A stretch of DNA of 61,979 bases from Bacillota bacterium (GTDB lineage Bacteria; Bacillota; Clostridia; Acetivibrionales; Acetivibrionaceae). This document shows, piece by piece, positions 6,989 through 16,332 of the stretch; within the stretch, counting starts at the first letter, position 1; each line of letters opens with the position of its first letter. The notes beneath the pieces were generated by a model. It did no database searches, had not been told where the DNA came from, and saw only the letters and a list, made by a program, of their open reading frames with translations. The position numbers and the translations under genes are program-made. The DNA lies in contig JAEZUI010000179.1 in NCBI GenBank assembly GCA_023421115.1, forward strand, positions 1 through 61,979, given 5' to 3'.

Positions 6989-7858
6989 TTAATTGTTTTT
7001 TCCATGTTTATAATCTCCAGGCTCTTTATCGAAGGTTATAATTTCGCCATCTGAAGTACATAGAATAGTTCCGCACTCATCAGTTCTAAAAACAGGAATA
7101 TTCTTTGACTTAAGAAGCTTCATTGTTGTTTTGCTTGGATGATCGTTACTATCATTTTTTGCACAGCTTAAAGCTGCATATTTTGGATTGACATGGCTAA
7201 GAAATTCCTCAGAAGTTGCTTTATCGTTTCCATGCTGACCTATTTTCAAAACATCGGCAGATAAATCATTTCCTTTATTTATCATTTCATTTTCAGAATA
7301 GAACTGAGCATCACCTGTGAACAAAAATGATGTGTTTTTATAAGTCATTTTTATTACAATGGAGTAATCGTTCTCATTCTCGTACTCTTTACTATTTGGA
7401 GCTAAAATAAGGCATTGGACATCACCAAAGCTGAAAGACGAACCCGGTATGGGTGTTGTTGTTTTTATTTTTCTATTATTTATCGCGTCTGTCATACTTT
7501 CAAACTCGTTGGAATTGCTTGTTACATCAGGCATATAAAGCATTCCGATGTCGTATTCTTTTATAACCTTTGAAGCATTTCCTATATGGTCGTTGTGCTG
7601 ATGTGTTAATATCAAATAGTCAATTTTTCTTATTTTTTGGGAATCCAAATACTCAATCAATTCATTCTTTTTTTCTTTTGGGCCTGTGTCAATGAGCATA
7701 GTTTTTGTATTGTATTGAATAAGAATACTATCTCCTTGGCCAATATCGATAAAATGTACTTTAAGTATTTTATCAAATTGTTTTTGAGTGCTGCATGCAG
7801 CAAAAGTTATGCAAGTAATCAAACAAGCTAAGACAAATTTTTTAAGTTTAGTAAACAT
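6989..7858 (-). CDS. Secreted lipoprotein with ComEC-type metallo-beta-lactamase fold
   Basis: The protein has 289 residues from ATG 7858 (GAGGT seven bases upstream); eight extra codons to an ATG at 7882 lack a site. A lipoprotein signal ends in CITFAACS, with Cys at about residue 22. The mature part is an MBL domain: VHFIDIGQGDSILI, then LIDTGP, the metal motif LTHQHNDHIGN (HxHxDH) and FTGDA near residue 190. A late QHGNDKATSEEFL resembles the C-terminal competence (ComEC) branch. ComEC proteins use this domain as a DNA-degrading nuclease; free-standing lipoprotein forms are widespread in Firmicutes, with substrate unproven. It is located outside the membrane. The call is firm for fold, open for substrate. 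Confidence 0.82.
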   Translation of the reverse strand: MFTKLKKFVLACLITCITFAACSTQKQFDKILKVHFIDIGQGDSILIQYNTKTMLIDTGPKEKKNELIEYLDSQKIRKIDYLILTHQHNDHIGNASKVIKEYDIGMLYMPDVTSNSNEFESMTDAINNRKIKTTTPIPGSSFSFGDVQCLILAPNSKEYENENDYSIVIKMTYKNTSFLFTGDAQFYSENEMINKGNDLSADVLKIGQHGNDKATSEEFLSHVNPKYAALSCAKNDSNDHPSKTTMKLLKSKNIPVFRTDECGTILCTSDGEIITFDKEPGDYKHGKNN

Positions 7859-7882
7859 ATAACATACCTCGTTAATCTTCAA

Positions 7883-8331
7883 ATAAAATCCATTTTATAA
7901 GGATGATTTTATCATTTTACGCTTGTTTTAGTAAATAGAATATGTAAAAAAACCCTTTAAGTTAGATGCAAACAAGATTTTTCTTAATATAGATAAAGTT
8001 TTAGTGGAATTATAGAGAAATATAGAGTAAAATTATAATTTGTAGGTATTAAAATTGCTTTTTATGTAGTTTAAAAAAGCTTTGTAATTGCCATTTCAAA
8101 AAATTAGATTTGATATGTTTCTAGACATATATATTAGATAGATTATTTTCTGAAATGGAGTTATATTGAATCCATGTTCTTATTTTATAGGAGGATAAAT
8201 TCGCACGAGAGAGTCGCGATTTGAGTTCGATAGACTTAGGTTCATGGTTTCTCAAATGCTGGGAAATATGCAGTTGTTTAGATTGTTAAAGAATGCAGTA
8301 TTTATAACAAATTATCTTATGGAGGTTTATC
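7883..8331. other. Intergenic region with palindromic element b
   Basis: It contains the full repeat copy at 8081-8159. Beyond that, a good AGGAGG at 8190-8195 is not followed by a usable start codon, perhaps a trace of a lost gene. No other feature was recognised. Confidence 0.4.
8081..8159. repeat. Palindromic intergenic element, full copy b
   Basis: Left end CCATTTCAAAAAA (8091-8103) and right end TTTTCTGAAATGG (8146-8158) are inverse with one mismatch. The leftward extension AAAAAGCTTTGTAATTG matches copy a (AAACACTTTGCAATTG). Confidence 0.7.
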
Positions 8332-9405
8332 ATGAAATTAAAAAAAGCTTTACCCATTGTATTAAGTGCAGCGCTAATGCTAAGTTTCAGCGCTTGTAAC
8401 AAAAACGGACAGCCATCTGGCGGTGACAAAAAGTCATCCGGCGGTGCTGATTTATCTCAAGTTGTAGCAACGGTTGGAGGACAAAATATTTCTGCTCTTG
8501 AACTTAAGTTTTATCTTGGTATGGATAAGGAAAATACTGAAAAAGAAGCTGGTTTAACTGATAAGAGTGACGAAGAAAAGAGCAAATACTGGAAAACAGA
8601 AGAAGGTGTAGCTAAGCAGAAGGAGCTTATAGACCGAACCTTGGAAAATCTTAAAGAGCTTAAACTTTTGGTGGCAGATGCCAATAAAAATAATATTAAG
8701 TTAGAACAGACCGAGTTAGATAGTATAAACGATTCTATGACTCAAATTATCCAGACTGAAGGAAATGGTGATAAAGCAGAAGCTGATAAAGCAATGTTAA
8801 ACGATTATGGAGTGACTGTAGATCAATACCAGTCAATGTTTACGGAGTATGCTCTTGTCTACCAGAAGTATGTACAAGTCAAACCGACTCAAATAGAAAT
8901 TAATGATAGTGATGTTCAAAAAGAATTTGATAGTAATAAGGAACAATATAACAAAGTAACAGTGAAGCATGTACTTGTTGGAACTACTGACCCAGCCACA
9001 AATGAAAAGTTGCCGGAAGATAAAGTGGCTGAAAAGAAAACTCTTGCAGACGACATTCTAAAAAAGGCTCAGGCAGGTGAAGATTTTGGAGAATTGGCAA
9101 AACAATACTCAGAAGATCCTGGTTCAAAAGATACAGGGGGAGAGTATACTTTCGCAAAAGGAGAAATGGTTCCTGAATTTGAAGAATGGTCCTTTAATGC
9201 GAAAGAAGGAGATATGGGAGTTGTAGAAACTTCTTATGGTTATCATGTTATGAAATTTATAAAGCATGCGTCGGTTTCTGAGGTAAAAGCATCAATTACT
9301 GCTTCTATGCAGCAAGCACAGTTTGCAAAAATGCTTGATGAAATGAAAGCAGAAAACGAAATAGTTAAGAATCAGAAAGTGATAGATTCTATAGAATTGT
9401 TTTAA
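8332..9405 (+). CDS. PrsA-like parvulin peptidyl-prolyl isomerase lipoprotein
   Basis: The protein has 357 residues from ATG 8332 with GGAGG upstream. A lipoprotein signal has lipobox SFSAC (Cys about residue 22), then a Gly/Ser-rich spacer. A SurA/PrsA-type N-terminal helical domain (VATVGGQNISALELKFYL) follows, and a parvulin rotamase domain spans about residues 205-305: VKHVLVG, EDFGELAKQYSEDPGSKDTG, GEYTFAKGEMVPEFEEW, ETSYGYHVMKF. It acts on the outer face of the membrane to help fold secreted proteins, which fits an organism exporting many cellulosomal enzymes. Single gene, followed by a terminator at 9457-9491. Confidence 0.9.
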   Translation: MKLKKALPIVLSAALMLSFSACNKNGQPSGGDKKSSGGADLSQVVATVGGQNISALELKFYLGMDKENTEKEAGLTDKSDEEKSKYWKTEEGVAKQKELIDRTLENLKELKLLVADANKNNIKLEQTELDSINDSMTQIIQTEGNGDKAEADKAMLNDYGVTVDQYQSMFTEYALVYQKYVQVKPTQIEINDSDVQKEFDSNKEQYNKVTVKHVLVGTTDPATNEKLPEDKVAEKKTLADDILKKAQAGEDFGELAKQYSEDPGSKDTGGEYTFAKGEMVPEFEEWSFNAKEGDMGVVETSYGYHVMKFIKHASVSEVKASITASMQQAQFAKMLDEMKAENEIVKNQKVIDSIELF

Positions 9406-9432
9406 AGAAAGTTTTTGATATTTAAATTTTAA

Positions 9433-9452
9433 TATTATTTTTTGAAATAGGC
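9433..9452. repeat. Palindromic element, right-half copy e
   Basis: TATTATTTTTTGAAATAGGC matches the right half of the element (TTATTTTTTGAAATGGCC) with two changes. It lies just after the foldase gene and before its terminator. Confidence 0.5.
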
Positions 9453-9456
9453 TTAA

Positions 9457-9491
9457 AGGGGTTATCCAAACATGGACAACCTCTTTTTTCT
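9457..9491 (+). terminator. Rho-independent terminator of the foldase gene
   Basis: AGGGGTTATCC pairs with GGACAACCTCT around an AAACAT loop, with one mismatch, followed by TTTTTTCTTTCTT. Confidence 0.7.
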
Positions 9492-9750
9492 TTCTTAATT
9501 ATATTAGTTGTTAGGTGTTTCAAAAAAATCATTAGTCAATAAAGATATACAAGAACTCTTGAAGAGAAGAAAAATGAATGTAAAGTATTTTTAGTTATTA
9601 GTTAGACAGGTCATTAAGACTTCATAGGAACTTTGTATTGAGCTTTTATATGGATAAAAACATTGATTATTATAATAGATATGATAAAATATTTTTAGCA
9701 ACATGGAAAACATTGGTTTATCTTAATAATGATATGTAAAGGGAAAAAAA
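9492..9750. other. Intergenic region upstream of the Hsp70-like operon
   Basis: AT-rich; must carry the promoter of the 9751 operon (several TATAAT-like sequences near 9675-9690), but I cannot fix one with confidence. TTAGGTGTTTCAAAAAAAT near 9512-9530 resembles the left flank of the palindromic element. Confidence 0.3.
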
Positions 9751-11025
9751 ATGAGAGATTTAATACTTGAGAAATTGAGCAAAATGGAAGACCTCGAGCA
9801 GCGTAAAATGCTTAAGGATATTATGACCGGTTTGTTTAATAATCTTATAGAATATCAGGAAAATTCAAATAAAGTGCTCAGGGAAAGAATTTTCAGCGAG
9901 GTTGAAGATGCGGAGAAAAAGTATGATATCTATATAACAGTAAGTCATAAGGCTGATGTTGACCCCGTTAGTGAGTTCTTGTATCCTTTTTTCAGTGAGG
10001 ATGTTTTAGAGAAAAAGATAATTATGAAAGAAATAATAGAGAGCGTATTACAAAAAGAAAAAATGAAACTGTTTACTGTGTTTATGAAATGTGATTATAC
10101 TACAAGCACTAAAATAAACGAAAACAGAAGATATAAAGGCACCATTATTACTGATTGGGGAAGATATCCCATTACAGTAAAACTCAAAAGAAACCAGGCG
10201 TATATGAGTGAAATATCTAGATTATATGACATATTTCAGAAAAACGAAATTCCTTGGAGGACTATAAACAATCCTTATACAAATAAGTTTTTCGACGTTT
10301 TTCTTGATGAGTGCGAGGGTAGTATTGATGAAAACGAAGAGATAAAAGAAATAGTGTTTGACCTTGAAGAATATGACCAATATAAAATGATTGATATTTT
10401 ACCTTTATGGAATATCAAAAAAATGAACCTCAAAAGCGATGGTTTTCCTATGCCGGCTGTAGATAGAGTTAATTTTGAGCATGTTATATCAATTAAGAAA
10501 ATGGGAAATGAGAATGGGTATCTTGTTGATGAAAAGGAGCATAAATTCAGATATATTAAGCGTACTGCGGAGGAATTGACAATTATCTCGCCGGAGGAAA
10601 AAGCAGGAACCTGGGATATAATTAAAGTTTCACAGCAAAAGGATGAGACAGTAAAGAATACTAAATTCGAAATTGCCTGTAATAGTAGGAAAACAAGTTT
10701 TATCAACAAATTTGCCGGTAAACAGGCCTGTTTGGTGAGGACAAAAGGTGAAATAACTAGGATCATTAACGCTTTTGAGTTTTCAAAGTACTTTGAGTTA
10801 CAAGATATTGAAGTTAATGCTTCAGCGATTGAACAAAGGTTAACCTATGATATGAACTTTTTTATTTCCGATGATATAAGAATAGGTAATGACAAGAAGA
10901 ATATGATTTTGAAATTTAAACAAAACAGTGCTCAGTCTTTTATCAGTCAGGATATTTTAAGCTTTTTGGTGTCGGAGATTCAGTTGTATTTTCCTGAATA
11001 TGAATGTGTCGGTGAATTGATATGA
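9751..11025 (+). CDS. Unknown protein, first gene of the Hsp70-like operon
   Basis: The protein has 424 residues; ATG 9751 is preceded by AAAGGG. It is cytoplasmic and mixed alpha/beta, with no signal peptide, transmembrane segment or recognisable catalytic motif. The first 110 residues are helical and charged; the middle contains a beta-rich part (KGTIITDWGRYPITVKLKRN). The stop overlaps the next start by four bases (ATGA at 11022), so the two are translationally coupled. I do not recognise a family with certainty; proteins in this arrangement are, as I recall, poorly named in databases. Its constant partnership with the next three genes suggests a structural component of one complex (inference). 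Confidence 0.75.
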   Translation: MRDLILEKLSKMEDLEQRKMLKDIMTGLFNNLIEYQENSNKVLRERIFSEVEDAEKKYDIYITVSHKADVDPVSEFLYPFFSEDVLEKKIIMKEIIESVLQKEKMKLFTVFMKCDYTTSTKINENRRYKGTIITDWGRYPITVKLKRNQAYMSEISRLYDIFQKNEIPWRTINNPYTNKFFDVFLDECEGSIDENEEIKEIVFDLEEYDQYKMIDILPLWNIKKMNLKSDGFPMPAVDRVNFEHVISIKKMGNENGYLVDEKEHKFRYIKRTAEELTIISPEEKAGTWDIIKVSQQKDETVKNTKFEIACNSRKTSFINKFAGKQACLVRTKGEITRIINAFEFSKYFELQDIEVNASAIEQRLTYDMNFFISDDIRIGNDKKNMILKFKQNSAQSFISQDILSFLVSEIQLYFPEYECVGELI

Positions 11026-11711
11026 ACTATATCTGGGATATAATAGTTAACTTCAGACAGAATGGCAGGCAGGAGAAGAAGGTTAAATTTTTAGTGGCAA
11101 AGAGCTACTCTCCATATATGGAGCTTAGCGATCCGAGTATAAATTTTGATAAGGTTGAAGAAGAGCTGGAAGTAAATCCTTATTACAGGTTTTATGAGAT
11201 TTTTAAGGATTTATTTAATATAAATTATGAAGAAGAAATGGAGCTAAGAGAAACATTTTTTGATATAATAATTCACTTTTTGGCTGATGTAGATACCCTG
11301 CAGGGAATGACAAAGAGAGAGTTTTATATCCGGTTTGTCCTTGAGGACATTGAAAAAGGTATTCTTGGGACGAGAATAAAGGAAAGCTTTGCACTATTTG
11401 ATTTAAGAGAAAAAACGATAATAGTTGAAAACTTGATAAAACTTTATAAAACAGGACAGGCATTGTATTTACTTATGAATACAGTAAGGAGTATTTTTAG
11501 GAATTCAACCATATATGTAAATTATGAAGTGAAAGATCAACTGCTCTACTATGTACCTTATAAAAGAAGCAAAAATAATGAAGCAAAAATGGCCTTTATA
11601 GAAGAATTTTTTCTGCCAATTAATTTTAGGACAGAAGTATTTTGGGAAGAACATTTCGGGGTAATTGAGATATATGAAACTATGAAAATAGATAGCATAG
11701 CACTTTACTAA
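11022..11711 (+). CDS. Unknown protein, second gene of the Hsp70-like operon
   Basis: The protein has 229 residues and starts at ATG 11022 inside the end of the preceding gene. It is soluble, mostly helical and acidic; it opens with an amphipathic strand (MNYIWDIIVNFRQNGRQEKK) and a proline-aromatic segment (SYSPYMELSDPSINF). No catalytic motif or metal-binding cluster is visible and no family was recognised. Phage or injection-machine baseplate proteins often show this kind of short beta N-terminus plus helical body, but that is not evidence by itself. Tight coupling with gene one and a 28-base gap to the Hsp70-like gene argue for one functional unit. Confidence 0.75.
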   Translation: MNYIWDIIVNFRQNGRQEKKVKFLVAKSYSPYMELSDPSINFDKVEEELEVNPYYRFYEIFKDLFNINYEEEMELRETFFDIIIHFLADVDTLQGMTKREFYIRFVLEDIEKGILGTRIKESFALFDLREKTIIVENLIKLYKTGQALYLLMNTVRSIFRNSTIYVNYEVKDQLLYYVPYKRSKNNEAKMAFIEEFFLPINFRTEVFWEEHFGVIEIYETMKIDSIALY

Positions 11712-11739
11712 GTTGATTATAGCAAAGGAGAGTAATTAA

Positions 11740-14388
11740 ATGCCTTCTTATAGACTTTTCACAAAGGAAGAAACCGGTGGCGGTAACGGGATTAGACTAT
11801 ATTCGAGAGCTGAGTTGGAAGACTTGACAACAATGAACCTGATAAAAATCTGTCATGAGCAGAAGATTGTTCAGGGTGTAATAATTGACCGGCTCGATAG
11901 GGAAGGTCTTATTCGTATTATTTTAAAGTATAGAAGTGCGGAAGAAAACTTGCTTATCAAAGATTATAATGAGAATGGTTTTGATAATGTAAATGAATTA
12001 CTTAAAAAATGCCTTTCCAACAAGCTTCCCGGTGAGGAAAAGATTAAAATTCCGGCTAAGATTACCTTGTATCCGGAGATAGGATTAAGGAAGGAAGACA
12101 TGTACAAGGTGGAGACGGATAGCGAGATAGAAGATTCAAATGTACTGCTGGTAAATGAGAACAACAGCTTGTGTGGCATATTCAATCTCATTAAAGATAT
12201 AAACAAAGCCAATACTTATTACCTTGTATCGGAAAAAAATCTTCGCATTGAAAAGTCAAATAACAGAAACTATAATTTCTTGTTTTTTAAAAAGCCTGAT
12301 TCCGAGTATCTGTACAAGGCGTATTATTCAGATAAGCCATTGCCACCCATGAATTTGCAGTATTACAAGGTGCCGGTTGTAGACCTTGAGATAAAGGAAA
12401 TAGAGGAAACCGATACTATATTAGCCATTGACTTTGGTACCTCAAATACATCTGCCGGAGCTTATCTGAGCAATACTTATGTAGAATCACCTTGTTACAA
12501 TGACATTTTGAACAAAAGAATAAAGCTAAATGAAATAAATATTGTCAAATTCTCAGATGTTACTGGGAAGGACGACAAATGGATAGAGATTCTGCCCACA
12601 ATAGTATATGTGTTAGACTGCTCAAATCCCGATGATATTAAATATTGCTTTGGATATGAAGCAAAAAATATTATGAAGAAGAATGACTATACAGGAAATG
12701 CAAGTGTGTTTCAGGGTATAAAGAGATGGGTAAATAGCTATTCAAAAGCAGAAGAGATATATGACGAGAACGGAAATGTGGCTTATGTGACAAGGGGTGA
12801 CATAATAAGGGCATATATTAAGCATGTTATTCAAATTTCCGAGCATCAATTCAAATGCCGCATTAAAAATATACATATTTCCAGTCCCGTTAAGATGAAA
12901 CAGCAGTTTATAGGCATGTTTCAGGAGATTATACCCGAATACCGCATAGAAGATAAAGATGCTCTAGATGAAGGGATATCTGTATTGTACAATACTATAG
13001 CAGACCAGATAGAAAAGAGCAGATTTATAGATGGAGAAGAATATAAAGCACTTATAATTGACTGTGGCGGAGGCACAACGGATTTGTCCTCGTGTGTATT
13101 CAGAATTGAAGAAGGGTACATTTCATATAAAATAGAGATAAGTACTACTTATGAAAACGGGGATACAAATTTTGGCGGCAATAATATTACCTACCGTATA
13201 TTGCAGTTTATGAAGATTCTATTTGCAAATTATTATAAAAACAAGCGTGAGATAATAGGTATTGACGATCTTATAGATATACCGAGTGAGGATATATTCA
13301 GGCATGTTGACGACATGGGTGTGAGTGAGATATATGAAAATCTCGAAAGCAGCTATAGGGAAGCAGAGATGATTATTCCTACCCGGTTTAAGGAATATGA
13401 AAACAGAGTTAGAGAGGACTATAAAAAGGTTAAGAACAATTTCTATTTCTTATGGGAAATAGCCGACAATATGAAAAAGGAGTTTTTCCGCAAGACCAAT
13501 ATATTGAGAAACAAGTTTGATTCATCAAGGATAGACGAACAGGACAGTGACCTGCATATAACAACTCTCAATAAATGGTCCTTATCAGTCTTAGAAGATG
13601 GAAAGTTTAAAAGTATTTATGAATTTCCAAGTGTTGTATTTAACATTAAGGAAATCAATAAGCTTATAAAGGCTGATATATATGAAGTTGTAAGAAAGTT
13701 TTTAGAGGGTTTTTATCAGAGTAGGAAGCTTCATGATTACTCTATTATCAAATTGACGGGGCAATCCTGTCGCATAGATATATTTAAGGAAGCCTTAAAA
13801 GAATTTGTACCTGGAAGAAGCATTGAATTTAAGCAAAGAAGAGATGATGATGATGGAGTACCGGATTTAAAGCTGTCTTGTCTTAAAGGAGTGCTTCGGT
13901 ATACCACATCGAAGAAAATAGGAGATATTGAGGCTGTAATAAATAACGATATGCCTGTTATACCTTATTCCGTTTCTGCTTTGACTTTTAACAAGCAGGA
14001 GAACATTCTCATTTGCAGTTTAGAGAGAATGAATCAGGTTAAAGGCTTTATATCAAGGCCTATTGGAGTTCAGGAGATTGAGTTTTATCTTAAGAGTATG
14101 GAAGGACAGCTGAGGCAAACTTACGTATTCAAAAATGATTTTAATGATTATAAGACTATTTTACCCGAAGAGATAACCAGAGAGTATAGCGGAAAGATTT
14201 TACAAGAAGATACCGACACCATCAGAAACGGTGAGGTAAGGTTTTTCCTTTATACCCAAGATGCAAACTGGGGTTTTCATGTAGTACCGGTAGCAAGAAA
14301 GGATGACTATTTGTATATAGGTAAAAAGAAATTTTTTGCATTTGAAAATGACTTGTCGGAGCTGGATTTCTTTGATGGGTTGAAATAG
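11740..14388 (+). CDS. Large Hsp70/actin-fold ATPase with unusual N- and C-terminal regions
   Basis: The protein has 882 residues with AAAGGAG before ATG 11740. Residues 1-225 are unlike DnaK. An ASKHA ATPase core begins at about residue 228: phosphate-1 motif ILAIDFGTSNTSAGAY, then GYEAKNIMKK, a connecting segment (IHISSPVKMKQQF), phosphate-2 ALIIDCGGGTTDLSS at about 440, and adenosine-like KLTGQSCRIDIFKEAL near 670. A helical insertion (about 510-640) sits in the core. The DnaK substrate-binding beta-sandwich and lid are absent; instead there is a roughly 160-residue beta-rich tail (GFISRPIGVQEIEFYLKSME). It should hydrolyse ATP and act as a dedicated chaperone or assembly factor for its operon partners (inference). 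It is cytoplasmic. Confidence 0.85.
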   Translation: MPSYRLFTKEETGGGNGIRLYSRAELEDLTTMNLIKICHEQKIVQGVIIDRLDREGLIRIILKYRSAEENLLIKDYNENGFDNVNELLKKCLSNKLPGEEKIKIPAKITLYPEIGLRKEDMYKVETDSEIEDSNVLLVNENNSLCGIFNLIKDINKANTYYLVSEKNLRIEKSNNRNYNFLFFKKPDSEYLYKAYYSDKPLPPMNLQYYKVPVVDLEIKEIEETDTILAIDFGTSNTSAGAYLSNTYVESPCYNDILNKRIKLNEINIVKFSDVTGKDDKWIEILPTIVYVLDCSNPDDIKYCFGYEAKNIMKKNDYTGNASVFQGIKRWVNSYSKAEEIYDENGNVAYVTRGDIIRAYIKHVIQISEHQFKCRIKNIHISSPVKMKQQFIGMFQEIIPEYRIEDKDALDEGISVLYNTIADQIEKSRFIDGEEYKALIIDCGGGTTDLSSCVFRIEEGYISYKIEISTTYENGDTNFGGNNITYRILQFMKILFANYYKNKREIIGIDDLIDIPSEDIFRHVDDMGVSEIYENLESSYREAEMIIPTRFKEYENRVREDYKKVKNNFYFLWEIADNMKKEFFRKTNILRNKFDSSRIDEQDSDLHITTLNKWSLSVLEDGKFKSIYEFPSVVFNIKEINKLIKADIYEVVRKFLEGFYQSRKLHDYSIIKLTGQSCRIDIFKEALKEFVPGRSIEFKQRRDDDDGVPDLKLSCLKGVLRYTTSKKIGDIEAVINNDMPVIPYSVSALTFNKQENILICSLERMNQVKGFISRPIGVQEIEFYLKSMEGQLRQTYVFKNDFNDYKTILPEEITREYSGKILQEDTDTIRNGEVRFFLYTQDANWGFHVVPVARKDDYLYIGKKKFFAFENDLSELDFFDGLK

Positions 14389-14400
14389 GGAGGAGCAAAA

Positions 14401-15174
14401 TTGTTTGCAAATATTATACCTAAATTTGGAAAGGGTCGCATTTTAAAAAAAGAGATGCTTGAAAATCTCCGAGATTATCCAAGGAATTTTGGACAGATTT
14501 ATTTTGAAGACTATTCCGACGGTATAATTTCTGGAGCCGATATACATATCTGTGAGAGCTCAATAATTGTGAAAAGAGGAATTATAAAGCATAAGGGAAG
14601 TATATATATGCTTGAGGAAGAATATGAAATTCCTTATCACCAGACAAACACTGAAGTTTTGATTAAAATAAGTTTTGCAGCTCAGTATTCTGACAATGAT
14701 TATATAAGCTTTAATTCGGACATATTTATTGATGAGAATACCGAAATTAAAAAAAATGAACTTGAACTTGGAAGATTTAAACTTAGAGAGGGTGCTATAT
14801 TAAGATCTGAATATAAAGATTTTTATGATTTTTCAACAGAGTATAACACAATAAATGTTATAAATGTCGAATATGCCGGCTTAAAAAAGAGCACCATCAA
14901 TCCAAGGATATTGGATTATTTTGCAAATATACTTTTGAAGAATACTCCGGAGAATGCATTTGATATAGTATTTGCTATGCAGTGTTTGAATAGTGCAACA
15001 GTGGAAAGAGAGGCAATTTTGTACTATATTTCAAACCGTTTGGGAATGGAGTATAAGGATTATCCGAATGCACAGATTTATAAGTATCTTACACACATAG
15101 TAAGGGAGACTGAAAGTGGGAAGAAAAGGAAAGTTGAAATACCTAACAAGCCTTCAAGGATTATTGTTGATTGA
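14401..15174 (+). CDS. Unknown protein with a phage tail/baseplate-like N-terminal motif
   Basis: The protein has 257 residues from TTG 14401, with GGAGG nine bases upstream and 12 bases after the Hsp70-like stop. The opening resembles tail or baseplate proteins that introduce a receptor-binding part: ILKKEMLENLRDYPRNF, then YSDGIISGADIHICE, and a beta turn KRGIIKHKGSIYMLEEEYEI. The rest is beta-rich (to about residue 150) followed by helices. This resemblance is my reading of the pattern (a SDGI-SG stretch followed by an xGIIxxxGxxY turn) and needs profile confirmation. If right, the operon would encode part of a phage-derived or injection-like particle. Confidence 0.6.
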   Translation: MFANIIPKFGKGRILKKEMLENLRDYPRNFGQIYFEDYSDGIISGADIHICESSIIVKRGIIKHKGSIYMLEEEYEIPYHQTNTEVLIKISFAAQYSDNDYISFNSDIFIDENTEIKKNELELGRFKLREGAILRSEYKDFYDFSTEYNTINVINVEYAGLKKSTINPRILDYFANILLKNTPENAFDIVFAMQCLNSATVEREAILYYISNRLGMEYKDYPNAQIYKYLTHIVRETESGKKRKVEIPNKPSRIIVD

Positions 15175-15245
15175 TTTTAAATTGAGCACAGGGGTTCGTA
15201 TTTTGGTTGGGTAGAAAAGTGAGAGTTTGAGGGGGAGATGTCAAT

Positions 15246-16187
15246 TTGCCGATAGAACATTATTTAAATGAAAGTGCACTAAAAAAAGGAATAATGTTAA
15301 AAAGCAGATATGAAATTAGAAAAACGATTTCTATTAGTGATTTGTCTATTGTCTACATGGCATATGATTTTTTAGAGGGGAAAGATTGCGTAATAAAGGA
15401 ACATTATCCGAAAGGCAAGGTTTTAAGAGATACAGACAGCAAGACAGTTATATTTAAGATGCCTTCCTTTAAAGATAAGTATTATGAAGGGTTAAAGCTC
15501 TTTTTGAATGAGGGTGAAATATTAAAGAAATTCAATCACAAAAATATTGCAAGGTGTATTGATTACTTTAAAGAGAATGATACAGGATATGTTGTTATGA
15601 AGTATTATGAAGGTAAGACTTTAGATGAGCATATGATGGAAGAAAAGGAGTTCTTTATTAGTGATGAATTAAAGAAGATTTTTATTCCTGTAGTAAATGC
15701 TTTGGGTTATATACATAAAAAAGGCATACTTCACAGGGATGTAAAACCAAAAAATATATTAATAAATGAGAAGTATGGGCCTGTAATCATTGATTTTGGA
15801 TCGGCCTGCAAATATAAGACTAAAGAGAAAAAGAAGATATTCTACACACCGTGTTTTTCACCGTTGGAGTACTACTCGGACAAATCAAGGCAGGGGAAAT
15901 ATTCAGATATTTATAGTCTAGCTGCTACTTTGTACTATTATATGGGTGGAAAAATGCCGGAAAACGTTACAAATAGGGTGATTGAAGATAAAATAGAAAG
16001 TATAGAAAAGTTTAATAAAGATATATCAAGATTTTTTTCAAAAGTAATAATGAAAAATCTATCGGTGGATTATAAAAATAGATTTTCATCTCTAGGTGCT
16101 TTTAAGGCTAGTATGTATATTGAGTATATTATTTTAAGAAAAAAGGAAAATAGATTGAAACATGAAAAGAAACATGAACAAAAATAA
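15246..16187 (+). CDS. Soluble Hanks-type Ser/Thr protein kinase
   Basis: The protein has 313 residues from TTG 15246, with GGGGGAG eight bases upstream. Kinase subdomains: the glycine loop is degenerate (TISISDLSIVYMAYD), the ATP-anchoring Lys is in CVIKEHYPK, the catalytic loop is ILHRDVKPKNILI, metal binding is VIIDFGSACK and the activation-segment end CFSPLEYYSD replaces APE. All key catalytic residues (Lys, HRD, DFG) are present, so it is probably active despite the missing glycines. It lacks the C-terminal membrane helix and PASTA repeats of PrkC/PknB, so it stays in the cytoplasm. It follows the Hsp70-like gene set on the same strand with a 71-base gap; a role in controlling that system, like PpkA in type VI secretion, is inference. 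Confidence 0.9.
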   Translation: MPIEHYLNESALKKGIMLKSRYEIRKTISISDLSIVYMAYDFLEGKDCVIKEHYPKGKVLRDTDSKTVIFKMPSFKDKYYEGLKLFLNEGEILKKFNHKNIARCIDYFKENDTGYVVMKYYEGKTLDEHMMEEKEFFISDELKKIFIPVVNALGYIHKKGILHRDVKPKNILINEKYGPVIIDFGSACKYKTKEKKKIFYTPCFSPLEYYSDKSRQGKYSDIYSLAATLYYYMGGKMPENVTNRVIEDKIESIEKFNKDISRFFSKVIMKNLSVDYKNRFSSLGAFKASMYIEYIILRKKENRLKHEKKHEQK

Positions 16188-16194
16188 ATTGTTG

Positions 16195-16219
16195 TATAGG
16201 TTATTTTTTGAAATGGCCT
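16195..16219. repeat. Palindromic element, right-half copy d
   Basis: TATAGGTTATTTTTTGAAATGGCC is nearly identical to the right end of copy a (6607-6630). Only this half is present, eight bases after the kinase stop. Confidence 0.65.
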
Positions 16220-16249
16220 AATACGAAATCCTTACGAATATTGGGATAA

Positions 16250-16278
16250 TTGACTTATAAGGTTTTATATGATAAAAT
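16250..16278 (+). promoter_or_regulatory. Probable promoter of the Pro-Thr repeat gene
   Basis: -35 TTGACT (16250-16255), 17-base spacer, -10 TAAAAT (16273-16278). It indicates that the Pro-Thr gene can be transcribed separately from the kinase operon. Confidence 0.55.
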
Positions 16279-16332
16279 TTGGACGTTAAATTATAATTTT
16301 AATTTACGACAGGGGAATCGGGTGAGTTAAAA

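Noticed and set aside
8243..8400. Open frame running into the foldase gene
   Set aside because: Out of frame with a firm lipoprotein start and without its own ribosome binding site.
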